A stretch of 64,000 bases of DNA from Fodinicola acaciae (GTDB taxonomy: Bacteria > Actinomycetota > Actinomycetes > Mycobacteriales > HKI-0501): positions 1,346,913 to 1,410,912 of the forward strand of contig NZ_WOTN01000004.1 of assembly GCF_010993745.1 (NCBI RefSeq), written 5' to 3'. Below, piece by piece: positions 1 to 9,920 of this stretch. The position numbers and the translations under genes are program-made. The notes under the pieces were generated by a model, which searched no databases, was not told where the DNA came from, and saw only the letters and a list, made by a program, of their open reading frames with translations. Position 1 is the first letter of the stretch. Each line of letters starts with the position of its first letter.

Positions 1-882
1 TTCGTCCGGCCGTCTGGCGTCCTTGCGGACCACGATGGTGGCCACCGCCTTGTCGTGCAGGCACTGCCGGCGCGGCCGGTCGCCGAGACACCACAGCGCG
101 TCGACCAGGCCAATGATCGGACCGACGATCGAGCAGATCAGCGTCAGCGCCTGGACCCACCAGCGCACCATCGAGATGCGGAAGGTCATCTGCTGGCCGA
201 GGAGGAACTGCACGCGGATCCCCATGATCCGCTTGCCGAGCGTCTGGCCGCTGTTCCACACCGCCGGCACCTCGTACGCGAACCACAGGCCAAGCGCGAT
301 CAGCGTGATGATCAGGTTGAGCCACGACGTGTCGCTGGTGGCGCGTTCGGCGCTGCTCGGCAGTCCGCTCATGTCGCCGGTCTCCAACGCGCGCACGTAG
401 GCCTGGTAGAGCGGCGTGATCTGCTGCGCGTACTGGTAGATGAACCAGCCGTTCACCACGACGTTGAGCAGCGCGACGAACAGGATGTCGAGCAGCCGCG
501 CGGCCAGCCGCGTGCCGAGGCCGGCCAGTTGCTCGGCCGGTACGTCGCCAGGCAGTGTCCCCAGTGGCGGGTTCGGACCGGCCGGCGGATAGCCGGGAGT
601 CACCGGATAGCCGGGCCGCCGCTCCGTGTCCTCCGGCCGCGCACCCCAGCCGCCCCCGGTCGCGCCGCCCCAACCGGGGAACGGTGCGTCGGTCTCGACG
701 ACCGGCTTGGACAGGTCGACCTTGGTCGCCGTGTCCCCGCCATAGCGCGGCGTGCCGTCCTTCGGCGGATCGGTCGGCACGGGTGCGTCGGCCGGTACCC
801 CGTCGCCGATCCACTGTTCACCGTCCCAGTAGCGCCGTACGTCCGGCTCAGCTGGGTCCCGGTACCAGCCCGGTGTGGTCAC
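1..882 (-). CDS. RDD family membrane protein with N-terminal DUF2510, cut by window edge
   Basis: The gene runs off the left end of the window after 294 codons, so its C-terminus is missing. The N-terminus GWYRDPAEPDVRRYWDGEQW fits a DUF2510 motif. It is followed by a Pro/Gly-rich linker and a membrane region (LLDILFVALLNVVVNGWF) containing the RDD signature TRLAARLLD. The start is GTG at 882. Its first bases form a 4-bp GTGA overlap with the stop of the upstream RDD gene, so the two are probably translationally coupled. RDD proteins are small integral membrane proteins, and the substrate is unknown for most. The tail (LWCLGDRPRRQCLHDKAVAT) closely resembles that of the neighbour, so the two are paralogues. 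Confidence 0.85.
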   Translation of the reverse strand, partial: MTTPGWYRDPAEPDVRRYWDGEQWIGDGVPADAPVPTDPPKDGTPRYGGDTATKVDLSKPVVETDAPFPGWGGATGGGWGARPEDTERRPGYPVTPGYPPAGPNPPLGTLPGDVPAEQLAGLGTRLAARLLDILFVALLNVVVNGWFIYQYAQQITPLYQAYVRALETGDMSGLPSSAERATSDTSWLNLIITLIALGLWFAYEVPAVWNSGQTLGKRIMGIRVQFLLGQQMTFRISMVRWWVQALTLICSIVGPIIGLVDALWCLGDRPRRQCLHDKAVATIVVRKDARRPDE

Positions 883-1673
883 TCGGCCACCTTGATCACC
901 ACGGTCTTCGCGTACTTGTCGTGCAGGCACTGCTGGTACGGCTTGTCCCAGAGGCACCACAGGAAGTTCAGGTAGTTGTAGAAGCTGGCGATGGACCCGA
1001 CGATCCAGCCGAGCACCGGGATGACCAGCGCCATCGACACGCAGTACTCGGCGAGGAACCGTTTCTGCAGCGCACGCGTGCCGGCCGGCGCGCCGGTCTC
1101 CAGCTCAAGGATCTTGATCCGCATCTTGAGCTTGCCGAAGGTCTGGCCCTTCTGCTTCTGGTAGATCACCTCGTAGTAGTAGACCACGAGGAGGTTGAGC
1201 AGCAGCGACACGCTGAAGCCGGCGACGAACGCCACGACGTACCAGACGGGCTGCTCGACCCGGGTCAGGACCATGACGACGATCGGTACGACCAGCACGA
1301 TCAGCGAGATGACGAAGTTGGGCACGTACGTGATCGCGACGTCGATCAACCGAGCCAGCAGCCGGTCGGTCTGCGGAGCGAGCGGATAGCCGCCGACCGT
1401 GGTCACCGGAAAGCCGGCTCCGGCCGGATATGGCGGCGGCTGGGCGGCATAGTCACTGCCGCTGCTCAGCACCGTGCCATAGCCCGCGCCCGGCGCGCTC
1501 CAGGCGCCGCCGTACGCGGGGCTCGCCGGTTGCTGGGGCTCGGCTGGCTTCTGCAGGCTCGGCGGCTGTGTTTCCGGCTGTGTTTCCGGCTGTGTCTCCG
1601 GTTGCGGTGGCGGTTGCGGGACCTGCCGGGTCTCCGGCTGCTCGTTGGCCGGCGGGTCGGTCGGGGAAGTCAC
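879..1673 (-). CDS. RDD family membrane protein
   Basis: This encodes 264 residues. The N-terminal half is Pro/Gln-rich and disordered, with three copies of PETQ encoded by a 12-bp tandem repeat near 1570-1607. The C-terminal half is an RDD domain with several hydrophobic segments, including FVISLIVLVVPIVVMVL. I chose GTG at 1673 because AGGAGG at 1680-1685 lies 6 nt upstream; an in-frame GTG at 1718 has no such site. The stop overlaps the start of the second RDD gene by 4 bp (GTGA), which implies one operon. RDD proteins are membrane proteins and some act in ion or compatible-solute transport; no substrate can be assigned here. Confidence 0.85.
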   Translation of the reverse strand: MTSPTDPPANEQPETRQVPQPPPQPETQPETQPETQPPSLQKPAEPQQPASPAYGGAWSAPGAGYGTVLSSGSDYAAQPPPYPAGAGFPVTTVGGYPLAPQTDRLLARLIDVAITYVPNFVISLIVLVVPIVVMVLTRVEQPVWYVVAFVAGFSVSLLLNLLVVYYYEVIYQKQKGQTFGKLKMRIKILELETGAPAGTRALQKRFLAEYCVSMALVIPVLGWIVGSIASFYNYLNFLWCLWDKPYQQCLHDKYAKTVVIKVAE

Positions 1674-1791
1674 ACCCGGCCTCCTCTGCTCGCCGTCGAG
1701 GCTGGCCGGTACGTGCACGTCATGCCTCCATCCTGCCGCATCGATGCCGCCTCTGGCGCCGACCCTGTGACTCGGGACTTGCCATGAAGGC

Positions 1792-1806
1792 TATCGCGAT
1801 ATATCG
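1792..1806. promoter_or_regulatory. Overlapping palindromes, probable PadR operator
   Basis: Two overlapping perfect palindromes, TATCGCGATA (1792-1801) and CGATATATCG (1797-1806), lie 45 bp upstream of the padR-like start and between divergent genes. AT-rich ATATATCG-type palindromes upstream of their own gene are typical of autoregulated PadR proteins. That this one is bound by the adjacent PadR protein is inference. Confidence 0.6.
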
Positions 1807-1850
1807 TTAAGCCATCGAGACACATAGACGACAGATTGAGGAGCTTTCAG

Positions 1851-2684
1851 ATGTCAGCGATATCAGCAGAAGGTGGATTCGGACCGGCGGCCTGGGGCGG
1901 CCGCGACCCGCGCGCGGCGCTGGGTCAGGCCTTCGGTCGGGTACGCGGCGGCTGGCGTGGCGGTCACCATGGCCGGCGCGGTCACCACGGTCATCACGAC
2001 GAGCAACACCATCAGCAACACCATGAGGAGCACCAGATGCACCACGGCTTCGGCGGTCCGGGTTTCGGCCGGCACGGCGGTTTCGGTCCCGGCGGCTTCG
2101 GCCCGGGCGCCGGTCGTGAGTTCTGGCGCGACTTCGGCGGCCCAGGTTTTGGTCCCGGCTTCGGTCGTGGCCCGCGCGGCCGCGGTCGTGGCCGGCGGTC
2201 CCGCGGCGACGTACGCACCGCTGTGCTGGCGTTGCTGCTCGAGCAGCCGATGCACGGTTACCAGATCATCCAGGAGATCACCGAGCGCAGCGGCGGCGCC
2301 TGGAAGCCGAGCCCCGGCTCGGTCTATCCGGCCCTGCAGTTGCTGGAGGACGAGGGCCTGGTCCGCACCGAAAACGCGGACGGACGGCGGGTCGTCCAGC
2401 TCACCGACGCCGGCCGTGAGTACGCCGAGGCGCGCCGCGAGGAGCTGGCCGCCGCGTTCGACGCGCTCACCGACGGCCCCGGCGACGACGTGCTGGAGGT
2501 CCGCAACCTGGTCGGCCAGGTGATGATGGCGTTCAGCCAGGTGATGTTCGCCGGCACGCCGGCGCAGATCGCCGAGGCGAAGAAGGTGCTGACGCAGGCA
2601 CGCAAGTCGCTCTACGTCATCCTCGCCCAGGACGACGACACCACGGACGCCACTGGCGCCGACACCGACGAGCCGACCGACTGA
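1851..2684 (+). CDS. PadR family transcriptional regulator with His/Gly-rich N-terminal extension
   Basis: This encodes 277 residues. Residues 1-120 are an unusual low-complexity segment: first a His-rich stretch ([20 protein letters not shown]), then Gly/Phe repeats and an Arg-rich patch. The PadR winged helix follows ([19 protein letters not shown], then [16 protein letters not shown]), with a helical C-terminal dimerisation arm. ATG at 1851 is preferred over an upstream TTG because GAGGAG (1838-1843) sits 7 nt away. The His-rich head resembles metal-sensing PadR proteins such as the nickel/iron-responsive YqjI, so metal sensing is a reasonable inference but is not shown. An ATATATCG-type operator lies just upstream and the gene ends in a strong terminator. 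Confidence 0.88.
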   Translation: MSAISAEGGFGPAAWGGRDPRAALGQAFGRVRGGWRGGHHGRRGHHGHHDEQHHQQHHEEHQMHHGFGGPGFGRHGGFGPGGFGPGAGREFWRDFGGPGFGPGFGRGPRGRGRGRRSRGDVRTAVLALLLEQPMHGYQIIQEITERSGGAWKPSPGSVYPALQLLEDEGLVRTENADGRRVVQLTDAGREYAEARREELAAAFDALTDGPGDDVLEVRNLVGQVMMAFSQVMFAGTPAQIAEAKKVLTQARKSLYVILAQDDDTTDATGADTDEPTD

Positions 2685-2705
2685 CGGTTCGTCCGGCATA
2701 GAAGG

Positions 2706-2738
2706 ACGGCCCCCTGGACCACGCATCCAGGGGGCCGT
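2706..2738 (+). terminator. Terminator hairpin after padR-like gene
   Basis: A perfect 13-bp stem (ACGGCCCCCTGGA at 2706-2718 paired with 2726-2738) encloses a 7-nt loop, 21 bp after the padR-like stop. It lacks a clear T tract, as is common in actinomycetes. Confidence 0.75.
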
Positions 2739-2753
2739 TCGCCGTCCTCTGTC

Positions 2754-2830
2754 CGCATGGCCACCATGCGTGCGTCCAGGGTCCGCATGGCCCCCATGCT
2801 TGCGTTGGATGCACGCATGGTGGCCATGCG
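2754..2830. repeat. Three tandem 30-bp units, dispersed hairpin repeat, locus 1
   Basis: Units start at 2754, 2784 and 2814, with a period of exactly 30 bp. Each begins with CGCATGG-NNN-CCATGCG, a 7-bp stem with a 3-nt loop (the second unit ends CCATGCT). In the best units this is followed by a linker of the form TGCGT-NNN-ACGCA, itself a small palindrome. The same units occur at 36904-36963 and 59210-59256. The stretch is open in several frames but shows no other sign of coding. Confidence 0.8.
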
Positions 2831-2942
2831 ACCAAGATCAACTCTATGTATGTAAGAAGCCACGCGAACCCACCCCCCACCCGATCTGGGTGGGGGCCCA
2901 GATTGGCAGGGGGGTACGACAGTTTCGCGCCGTAGCGGGTAA
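2831..2942. repeat. Conserved ~110-bp repeat with C-rich/G-rich stem-loop, copy 1
   Basis: This immediately follows the 30-bp units. It contains a 9-bp stem, CCCCCACCC and GGGTGGGGG separated by 5 nt, then GTACGACAGTTTCGCG and GTAGCGGGTAA. The same order of blocks recurs at 59297-59413, and a diverged inverted copy lies at about 59081-59131. It occupies the space between padR and cysS. No coding or known riboswitch pattern is recognised. Confidence 0.75.
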
Positions 2943-3012
2943 GTCGCCGACCGAACGGTCGAGGCGACCCAGCGACGTACGGGCGGATGGCCGGTCGAAT
3001 ACCCTTGTGCAG

Positions 3013-4425
3013 GTGAGCTTGCGTCTGTACGACTCGTTGTCACGGTCCGTCCGCGACTTCAACCCGGTCACCGAGGGCCGGGTCGGGATGTACCTGTGTG
3101 GCATGACCGTCGACGCCGCTCCGCACATCGGCCACCTGCGCGGCGGCCTCAACTTCGACGTCCTGTTGCGCTGGCTGCGGCACAGTGGCTATGAGGTCAC
3201 GTACGTCCGCAACGTCACCGACATCGACGACAAGATCCTGCGTCGCTCAGCGGAAGCCGGCGAGGACTGGTGGGCCCGCGCGTCCCGGATCGAGGGGATC
3301 CTGCGGGAAAACTACGCCCTGCTCGGCTGCCTGCCGCCGACCATCGAGCCGCGCGCGACCGGCCACGTCCCGGAGATGATCGCGATGATCGGCCGGCTGA
3401 TCGCGGCCGGTCACGCGTACGCGGCCGACGGCGACGTGTATTTCGACGTGGCGTCCTGGCCGGCGTACGGCGAGCTGTCCGGCCAGCAGGTCGAGGCGAT
3501 GCAGCAGGGCGAGTCGGCGGCCACCGGCAAGCGCAGCGCGGTCGACTTCACGCTGTGGAAAGGCACCAAGGAAGGTGAGCCGCCGACTGCCTCCTGGGAC
3601 ACCCCCTGGGGTCCGGGACGGCCCGGCTGGCACCTGGAGTGCTCGGCGATGGCCGGCAAATACCTCGGCGCCGCGTTCGACATCCACGGCGGCGGGATCG
3701 ACCTGGTCTTTCCGCACCACGAAAACGAGATCGCCCAGTCGCGTGCCGACGGCCAGCAATTCGCGCGGTTCTGGCTGCACAACGCCTGGGTCACGCTCGC
3801 CGGCGAGAAGATGAGCAAGTCGCTGGGCAACGTGCTCTCGATCGAGTCGGTGAGCAGGATCGCGCGGCCGGTCGAGCTGCGCTACTACCTGGCCACGCCG
3901 CATTACCGCTCGACGATCGCCTACAGCGAAGACGCGTTGCGCGAGGCGGTCACCGCCTATCGCCGGATCGAGGACTTCGTCGTACGCGCGACGGAGCGGG
4001 TCGGCGAGGTCGAGATCGACAAGGCCGAGCTGCCGGCCGAGTTCGTCGAGGCGATGGACGACGACCTCGGCGTGCCGCGTGCCGTCGCGGTGATCCACGA
4101 GACGCTGCGCGTCGGCAACACCGCGCTGCAGGGGACCGATGACGATGCCGTACGGACGGCTCTGCGAGACGTACGCGCGATGCTGGACATCCTCGGTCTC
4201 GACCCGCACGATCCGCGGTGGACCGCCGGCGGCGGCTCCGACCGGCAGGCCGACCGGCTGCGGCAGGTGGTCGACGCGCTGGTCGCCGGCGTGCTGACCG
4301 CGCGCCAGGACGCCCGCAAGCGCAAGGATTTCGCCACCGCTGACGCGTTGCGCGATCAGCTCAAGACGGCCGGTGTCGTGGTTGAGGACAGCCCATCCGG
4401 TCCACGATGGACTCTGGAGAGCTAA
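3013..4425 (+). CDS. cysS: Cysteinyl-tRNA synthetase
   Basis: This class I aminoacyl-tRNA synthetase charges tRNA-Cys. It has 470 residues, normal for the family. The zinc-site cysteine is in YLCGMTV and the HIGH signature is HIGHL. HLECSAM and PHHENE supply further zinc ligands, and KMSKS appears in [11 protein letters not shown] chose GTG at 3013, which gives the usual N-terminus SLRLYD; an in-frame GTG at 3007 is possible. The frame stays open far upstream, but that stretch is the dispersed repeat and should not be counted as protein. rlmB starts 2 bp after the stop, a pairing common in actinomycetes. Confidence 0.96.
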   Translation: MSLRLYDSLSRSVRDFNPVTEGRVGMYLCGMTVDAAPHIGHLRGGLNFDVLLRWLRHSGYEVTYVRNVTDIDDKILRRSAEAGEDWWARASRIEGILRENYALLGCLPPTIEPRATGHVPEMIAMIGRLIAAGHAYAADGDVYFDVASWPAYGELSGQQVEAMQQGESAATGKRSAVDFTLWKGTKEGEPPTASWDTPWGPGRPGWHLECSAMAGKYLGAAFDIHGGGIDLVFPHHENEIAQSRADGQQFARFWLHNAWVTLAGEKMSKSLGNVLSIESVSRIARPVELRYYLATPHYRSTIAYSEDALREAVTAYRRIEDFVVRATERVGEVEIDKAELPAEFVEAMDDDLGVPRAVAVIHETLRVGNTALQGTDDDAVRTALRDVRAMLDILGLDPHDPRWTAGGGSDRQADRLRQVVDALVAGVLTARQDARKRKDFATADALRDQLKTAGVVVEDSPSGPRWTLES

Positions 4426-4427
4426 CC

Positions 4428-5411
4428 GTGCCTGGCAACTCGCAACCCCGCAACCGGCGCAGTTCCAACAAGAAGGGCGCCACCAAGGGCACCGGCGGAC
4501 ACAGCCGGAAAAAGCTGGAAGGCAAGGGCCCGACCCCCAAGGCCGTGGACCGTACGGGACATCCGGCCAGGCGGAAAGCCAACGCCGCCAAGCGCGCCGC
4601 CGCGTCCAGGGCCGGGCAGCCGGCCAGGCCGCGGACGGCGCCGGGCCGCCGCTCGGCCTCCGCGGCGGACGCGCCGGAGCTGCTCGTGGGCCGCAACCCG
4701 GTGGCCGAGGCGCTGGCCGCGCGCATTCCGGCGACCGCGCTGTACGTGGCGCTCGGCATCGACAGCGACGAACGGGTCACCACCGCGATCCAGCTGGCCG
4801 CCGACCGCGGCCTGTCGATCCTGGAGATCTCCCGCGCCGAGCTCGACCGGATGACCGGCGGCGTGCTGCACCAGGGGATCGGCCTGCAGGTGCCGCCGTT
4901 CCAGTACGCCGAGCTCGACGACGTGCTGGCCGCGGTCGACGCCGATCCGCTGGCCGGCCTGCTGGTCGCGCTCGACGGTGTCACCGACCCGCGCAACCTC
5001 GGTGCGGTGATCCGCTCCGCCGGTGCCTTCGGCGCGCACGGCCTCGTGCTGCCGGCGCGGCGGTCGGCCGGCGTGACGGCGACCGCGTGGCGTACGTCCG
5101 CCGGCGCCGCCGCCCGGCTGCCGGTCGCCAAGGTGACCAACCTGGTACGCGCGCTCAACGCCTGCAAGGAGGCCGGCTTCACGGTCGTCGGCCTCGACGC
5201 CGCCGGCGAGGTCGACCTGGACCACTTCGCCGCCGGGGTCGACCCGGTCGTGGTGGTGGTCGGCTCCGAGGGCAAGGGCCTGTCGCGGCTCGTCTCGGAG
5301 ACCTGTGACCTGCGGATCTCCATCCCGATGGCGTCCGGTTCCGAGTCGCTCAACGCCTCGATCGCCGCCGCCGTCACGCTCGCCGAGATCGCCCGTCAGC
5401 GCCGTGTCTAG
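4428..5411 (+). CDS. rlmB: 23S rRNA (guanosine-2'-O)-methyltransferase RlmB (TrmH/SpoU family)
   Basis: This encodes 327 residues. The first ~75 are a Lys/Arg/Ala-rich disordered tail, common in actinobacterial members. An L30e-like substrate-binding domain follows ([12 protein letters not shown]), then the SpoU knotted methyltransferase domain. SpoU motifs are [16 protein letters not shown] (motif 1), [14 protein letters not shown] (motif 2) and [15 protein letters not shown] (motif 3). The family methylates a conserved G in the 23S peptidyl-transferase region. The GTG start at 4428 has GGAGAG 6 nt upstream and lies 2 bp after cysS, so the two genes form an operon. Confidence 0.93.
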   Translation: MPGNSQPRNRRSSNKKGATKGTGGHSRKKLEGKGPTPKAVDRTGHPARRKANAAKRAAASRAGQPARPRTAPGRRSASAADAPELLVGRNPVAEALAARIPATALYVALGIDSDERVTTAIQLAADRGLSILEISRAELDRMTGGVLHQGIGLQVPPFQYAELDDVLAAVDADPLAGLLVALDGVTDPRNLGAVIRSAGAFGAHGLVLPARRSAGVTATAWRTSAGAAARLPVAKVTNLVRALNACKEAGFTVVGLDAAGEVDLDHFAAGVDPVVVVVGSEGKGLSRLVSETCDLRISIPMASGSESLNASIAAAVTLAEIARQRRV

Positions 5412-5480
5412 CCGGTAAATAATGTGCAAAATCATCTGACGACCGGCTAATAACTGGCGAACCGCCCCTATCGTGCGGAG

Positions 5481-5924
5481 ATGACCCCACACAGCGGCTC
5501 CACCTCACGTGTACGTGTCCGTCCGGCGGTCCTGCTCGCTCTGGTCGCCCTGATCTCCGCTCTGTTCGTCGGCCTGGTCAGCCCGGCGGCGGTGTCGGCC
5601 CAACCGGTCGCGCTGAAGGCCAAGGCGCTGCCGACCGTCGCGCTGTCCAGCCTGCCGTCGCAGGCGACCGACACCGTACGGCTCGTGCAGAAAGGCGGTC
5701 CGTTCCCGTACCGGCAGGACGGCACGGTGTTCTCCAACCGTGAAGGCCTGCTGCCGCAACAGTCCAGCGGTTACTACCACGAGTACACGGTGAAGACGCC
5801 GGGCTCGCCCGACCGTGGCGCCCGGCGGATCATCACCGGTGGCGGCTCGCTGACCAACCCGGCGCACTGGTACTACACCGCCGACCACTACGCCAGCTTC
5901 TCCAACGTCGACATCACCCGCTGA
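5481..5924 (+). CDS. Secreted guanyl-specific ribonuclease, RNase Sa (T1/N1) family
   Basis: This encodes 147 residues with a signal peptide (hydrophobic 17-38, cleavage near AVSA-QP). The mature part is strikingly similar to RNase Sa: LPSQATDTVRL, GPFPYRQDGTVF, SGYYHEYTV, RRIITG and DHYASF. By alignment with RNase Sa, Glu101 is the general base, Arg112 and Arg116 bind phosphate, and His136 is the general acid. Oddly, the mature protein has no cysteines, so the disulfide of RNase Sa is absent. No barstar-like inhibitor gene is next to it. A long hairpin terminator follows. Confidence 0.93.
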   Translation: MTPHSGSTSRVRVRPAVLLALVALISALFVGLVSPAAVSAQPVALKAKALPTVALSSLPSQATDTVRLVQKGGPFPYRQDGTVFSNREGLLPQQSSGYYHEYTVKTPGSPDRGARRIITGGGSLTNPAHWYYTADHYASFSNVDITR

Positions 5925-5943
5925 CCTTCCGTACGCGCCAAAT

Positions 5944-5994
5944 GCCGCAACGCCTCGTTGCTGTCACCTCAGGACAGCAACGAGGCGTTGCGGC
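5944..5994. terminator. Bidirectional terminator between convergent genes
   Basis: A perfect 22-bp stem (5944-5965 with 5973-5994) and 7-nt loop lie between the ribonuclease (+) and the sugar ATPase (-). It is followed by GTTTCG on the + strand. Confidence 0.85.
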
Positions 5995-6009
5995 GTTTCG
6001 TACGAGAGG

Positions 6010-7128
<1,119 letters not shown>

Positions 7129-7525
7129 CGTGCTTCCTTCCACCGGCAGGAACGTGCCGGACGATCCGAGTGGAGGGAGCGGGTGGCGCACAGTGACGTG
7201 CCCGCCGTCCGGAGTGCTGCCTTCGAAGATCGACTACCCGACCGCCAAAAGGCATATTTCCGATTCGACCCACCTAACCCTCGGGCTCCCACCTGGGAGC
7301 CCGCAGTCAACCTACATTTCGAAGGTGACGCGAGCCACCCCGTTCGCTGAGAAAACGAGCAGAATCTCGGCCGTACGTGGCCATTAACTAAGCGTAATCG
7401 GCCCCGGTGGCCGGTGTAGGCAACCCGGCCCCCGGCCGTAGGCTTCCAGGCGCGCAGTCCGACAATGGTGGAGGGGTTCCGGCCGTGTCTGGTGGCGGCC
7501 GGGTTCACATGGAGGGGAGCGGCTG
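7129..7525. promoter_or_regulatory. Divergent intergenic region with an inverted repeat
   Basis: This region of about 400 bp between the divergent msiK-like and parA-like genes holds no convincing gene. It contains a perfect 9-bp inverted repeat (CGGGCTCCC, 7282-7290, with 7295-7303 and an ACCT spacer), about 150 bp upstream of msiK. It could be an operator for sugar control or part of a leader. The core GGGAGC is reminiscent of CebR boxes but not identical. Confidence 0.4.
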
Positions 7526-8563
7526 GTGACCGAGCGACCGCCGACCATGTGGTCACCCGGCAATCAGTCGGCTCCGCAGCCGCCGCAGCGGCATTCGCAG
7601 GTGTACGGCAGCGCGGCGCGCCAGCAGGTGCCGCCGGACCAGCCGCCGTCGGGCTGGCGCCGGCTGTTCAACCGCCGCCGCGCCGAGGACGGCCAGGAGG
7701 TCAGCCGCCGCCCGCAGGCTCCTCTCGCCGACCCGCTGCACCTGAGTCCGTATCCCGATCCCCAGGTCGCCCGGCTGATCGACACCGTACGGATGCAGAT
7801 CCCCGGTCCGCGGGTGATCGCGTTCATCAACCCCAAGGGCGGTGCGCACAAGACCACCGCGTCGGTGCTGACCGCCGCGAGTTTCGGCGTGCTGCGCCGC
7901 CGCGGCGTACTGGCCTGGGACGACAACGAGCTGCGCGGCACGCTCGGCCTGCGCGCCGGCACGGCACGGCACGGCCGCACGATCAAGCACCTGCTGCAGG
8001 ACCTGCCGGCGCTGGAGGCGACCGGCGGGCCGTATCCGGAGGAGCTCGACGCGTATCTGCGCCGCCAGGACGACGGCTGCTTCGACGTGCTGGCCTCCGA
8101 CGAGGACCCGCGGATCGGCCGGCTGCTCACCAAGGACACCGTGCACAGCGTGACCAGCGCGGTGTCCCGCAGCCACCAGATCATCATCGTGGACACCGGG
8201 AACAACATCGACAGTGACAACTGGCGCACGGTCGTCGAGCGCGCCGACCAGCTGGTCGTCATCACGCTGCCGCGCGAGGACGCCGCGTTCGCCGCCGACT
8301 GGATGCTCGAGCTGCTGGTCGAGGACGGCTACGCGGCGAAGGTCGAGCACGCCGTGACGGTGTTCTCGACGCCGGCGCCGGCCGTCGAGCAGGCCGCGTA
8401 CGCGGATCTGGCGTCGCACTTCGCCAGCCGCACGCGCGCGGTGATCCAGACGCCGTACGACGCGGCGCTCGACCACGGCGGCCGGATCGACTATCACGCG
8501 CTCTCACCGGAGACCCGCGACGCCTGGGTCAGGGTCGCCGCCGTGATCGCGCAAGGGTTGTGA
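7526..8563 (+). CDS. ParA/MinD-like ATPase with variant Walker A
   Basis: This encodes 345 residues. An N-terminal, mostly disordered Pro/Gln/Arg-rich region (~1-70) precedes a ParA/MinD-type domain. The deviant Walker A reads KGGAHKTT instead of the usual KGGVGKTT, which keeps both lysines but replaces the Gly before the second lysine with His. The switch II region is IIIVDTGNN. Such proteins occur near type VII secretion or cell-pole functions in actinomycetes, but no ESX gene is in the window. The GTG at 7526 has GGAGGGGAG 6 nt upstream. Whether the altered P-loop hydrolyses ATP cannot be judged from sequence. Confidence 0.8.
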   Translation: MTERPPTMWSPGNQSAPQPPQRHSQVYGSAARQQVPPDQPPSGWRRLFNRRRAEDGQEVSRRPQAPLADPLHLSPYPDPQVARLIDTVRMQIPGPRVIAFINPKGGAHKTTASVLTAASFGVLRRRGVLAWDDNELRGTLGLRAGTARHGRTIKHLLQDLPALEATGGPYPEELDAYLRRQDDGCFDVLASDEDPRIGRLLTKDTVHSVTSAVSRSHQIIIVDTGNNIDSDNWRTVVERADQLVVITLPREDAAFAADWMLELLVEDGYAAKVEHAVTVFSTPAPAVEQAAYADLASHFASRTRAVIQTPYDAALDHGGRIDYHALSPETRDAWVRVAAVIAQGL

Positions 8564-8630
8564 ACACACAACGATCCTGCGTTAAAAGCGGCTGATTACT
8601 GCAACAAACGGCAATCGGCACACTGAGTGT

Positions 8631-8644
8631 CTACCTTTCGGTAG
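8631..8644. promoter_or_regulatory. Small inverted repeat upstream of lacI-like gene
   Basis: CTACC-TTTC-GGTAG lies 31 bp before the LacI-family start. It is a possible autoregulatory operator, shorter than typical LacI sites. Confidence 0.3.
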
Positions 8645-8675
8645 CAAACGAGCCTGAATCGGTTATGGTCCGTCC

Positions 8676-9770
8676 ATGACAGCACAGCACGCGGGCCAGC
8701 GGAGCCGGCGCACCGCGACGCTCGCGTCGCTGGCGGCCGAGCTCGGCGTTTCCCGTACGACGGTGTCCAACGCGTACAACCGGCCCGACCAGCTTTCGCC
8801 GCAGCTGCGCCAGCGGGTCCTCGACACGGCCAAGCGGCTGGGCTATCCGGGTCCCGACCCGGTGGCCCGGTCGCTGCGCATCCGGCGGGCCGGCGCGGTC
8901 GGGTTGCTGCTCACCGAGCGGCTCTCGTACGCCTTCCGCGATCCCGGTGCGGTGGCCTTCCTGGAGGGCCTGTCCTTCGCCTGTGAGGACGCGCGTGTGG
9001 GGCTGCTGCTCGTGCCAGCCGTCGAAGGTGCCAGCGGCACCGACCCGGCCGTCGTGGCGCGGGCGGCGGTCGACGGCTTCGTCGTCTATTCGATGCCGGA
9101 AAACAACGACTTCCTGCAGACCGTGCTCGACCGGCCGGTGCCCACGGTCGTCGTCGACGAGCCGGCCGGCGTCGACGGTGTCGACTTCGTCGGCGTGGAC
9201 GACTGGGCCGCGATGAACGCGCTCGCGCGACACCTGGTGGAGCTGGGGCACCGGCGAGTGGGTGTGGTCAGCTCGGCGATCAGTCCGGACGCGAGTTTTG
9301 GCTTCGCGTCGCGGGACCGGCAGCGCGCGGCCGGCTATCACGTCGTACGCAACCGGCTCGACGGCCTGCGCCGGTCGCTGGAGGCGGTCGGCGTGAGCTG
9401 GGACGACGTACCGGTGATGGAGCTGCCGGCCAACGACCGCACGCTCGCCGCGCAAGGCGCGCACAAGCTGCTGGAGGCGTATCCGGACCGCACGGCCATC
9501 GTGTCGATCACCGACATCGTGGCGCTTGGCGTGCTCGACGCGCTCGCCGAGCGCGGTGTGTCGGTGCCGTCGCAGATGTCGGTCACCGGCTTCGACGACG
9601 TACCGGACGCGGCGCTGGCCGGTCTGACGACCGTACGGCAGCCGCTGCGCGAGAAGGGCCGGGTCGCCGGCGAGCTGCTGCTCGACACCGGCGAGCGACC
9701 CGCACCGCGTACCCGGATGCTGACCGCCGACCTGGTGATCAGGGAAACCACCGGCCCGGTCTCGGAGTAG
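8676..9770 (+). CDS. LacI family transcriptional regulator
   Basis: This 364-residue protein has an N-terminal LacI helix-turn-helix (TLASLAAELGVSRTTVSNAYN) and hinge (LDTAKRLGYPGPDPVARSLR). A periplasmic-binding-protein-like effector domain follows, ending with VTGFDDVPDAALAGLTTVRQP. LacI proteins usually repress sugar-uptake or catabolic genes when no sugar is bound. No sugar transporter lies beside it, so the ligand is unknown. It stands as a single gene with a 112-bp upstream region. Confidence 0.9.
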   Translation: MTAQHAGQRSRRTATLASLAAELGVSRTTVSNAYNRPDQLSPQLRQRVLDTAKRLGYPGPDPVARSLRIRRAGAVGLLLTERLSYAFRDPGAVAFLEGLSFACEDARVGLLLVPAVEGASGTDPAVVARAAVDGFVVYSMPENNDFLQTVLDRPVPTVVVDEPAGVDGVDFVGVDDWAAMNALARHLVELGHRRVGVVSSAISPDASFGFASRDRQRAAGYHVVRNRLDGLRRSLEAVGVSWDDVPVMELPANDRTLAAQGAHKLLEAYPDRTAIVSITDIVALGVLDALAERGVSVPSQMSVTGFDDVPDAALAGLTTVRQPLREKGRVAGELLLDTGERPAPRTRMLTADLVIRETTGPVSE

Positions 9771-9920
9771 CCGTTCGGCCGATCCGGATGGTCGTCCGGC
9801 CAAAGGTCCAAAGACCCCGGCGGCGTTATTTTCGGTTGGACAGTCGGCGTTTTTCGCTGGGACACGGTTGTCGGCGAGTAAACCTCTCTTGGCACGGGTT
9901 TCCGATCCAAGGGGTGCCAG

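Noticed and set aside
2754..2830. Possible CRISPR array
   Set aside because: The 30-bp units abut without spacers and their internal bases vary in the loop, so they are tandem hairpins and not repeat-spacer units.
2770..3012. N-terminal extension of cysteinyl-tRNA synthetase
   Set aside because: The upstream frame runs through the dispersed repeat, encodes repeated AWWPC-type peptides and adds ~80 residues absent from the family. The start at 3013 fits the usual N-terminus.
2831..3012. T-box or other riboswitch upstream of cysS
   Set aside because: The segment is a dispersed repeat also found downstream of ku, so it is not specific to cysS, and no T-box core (AGGGTGG antiterminator) was found.
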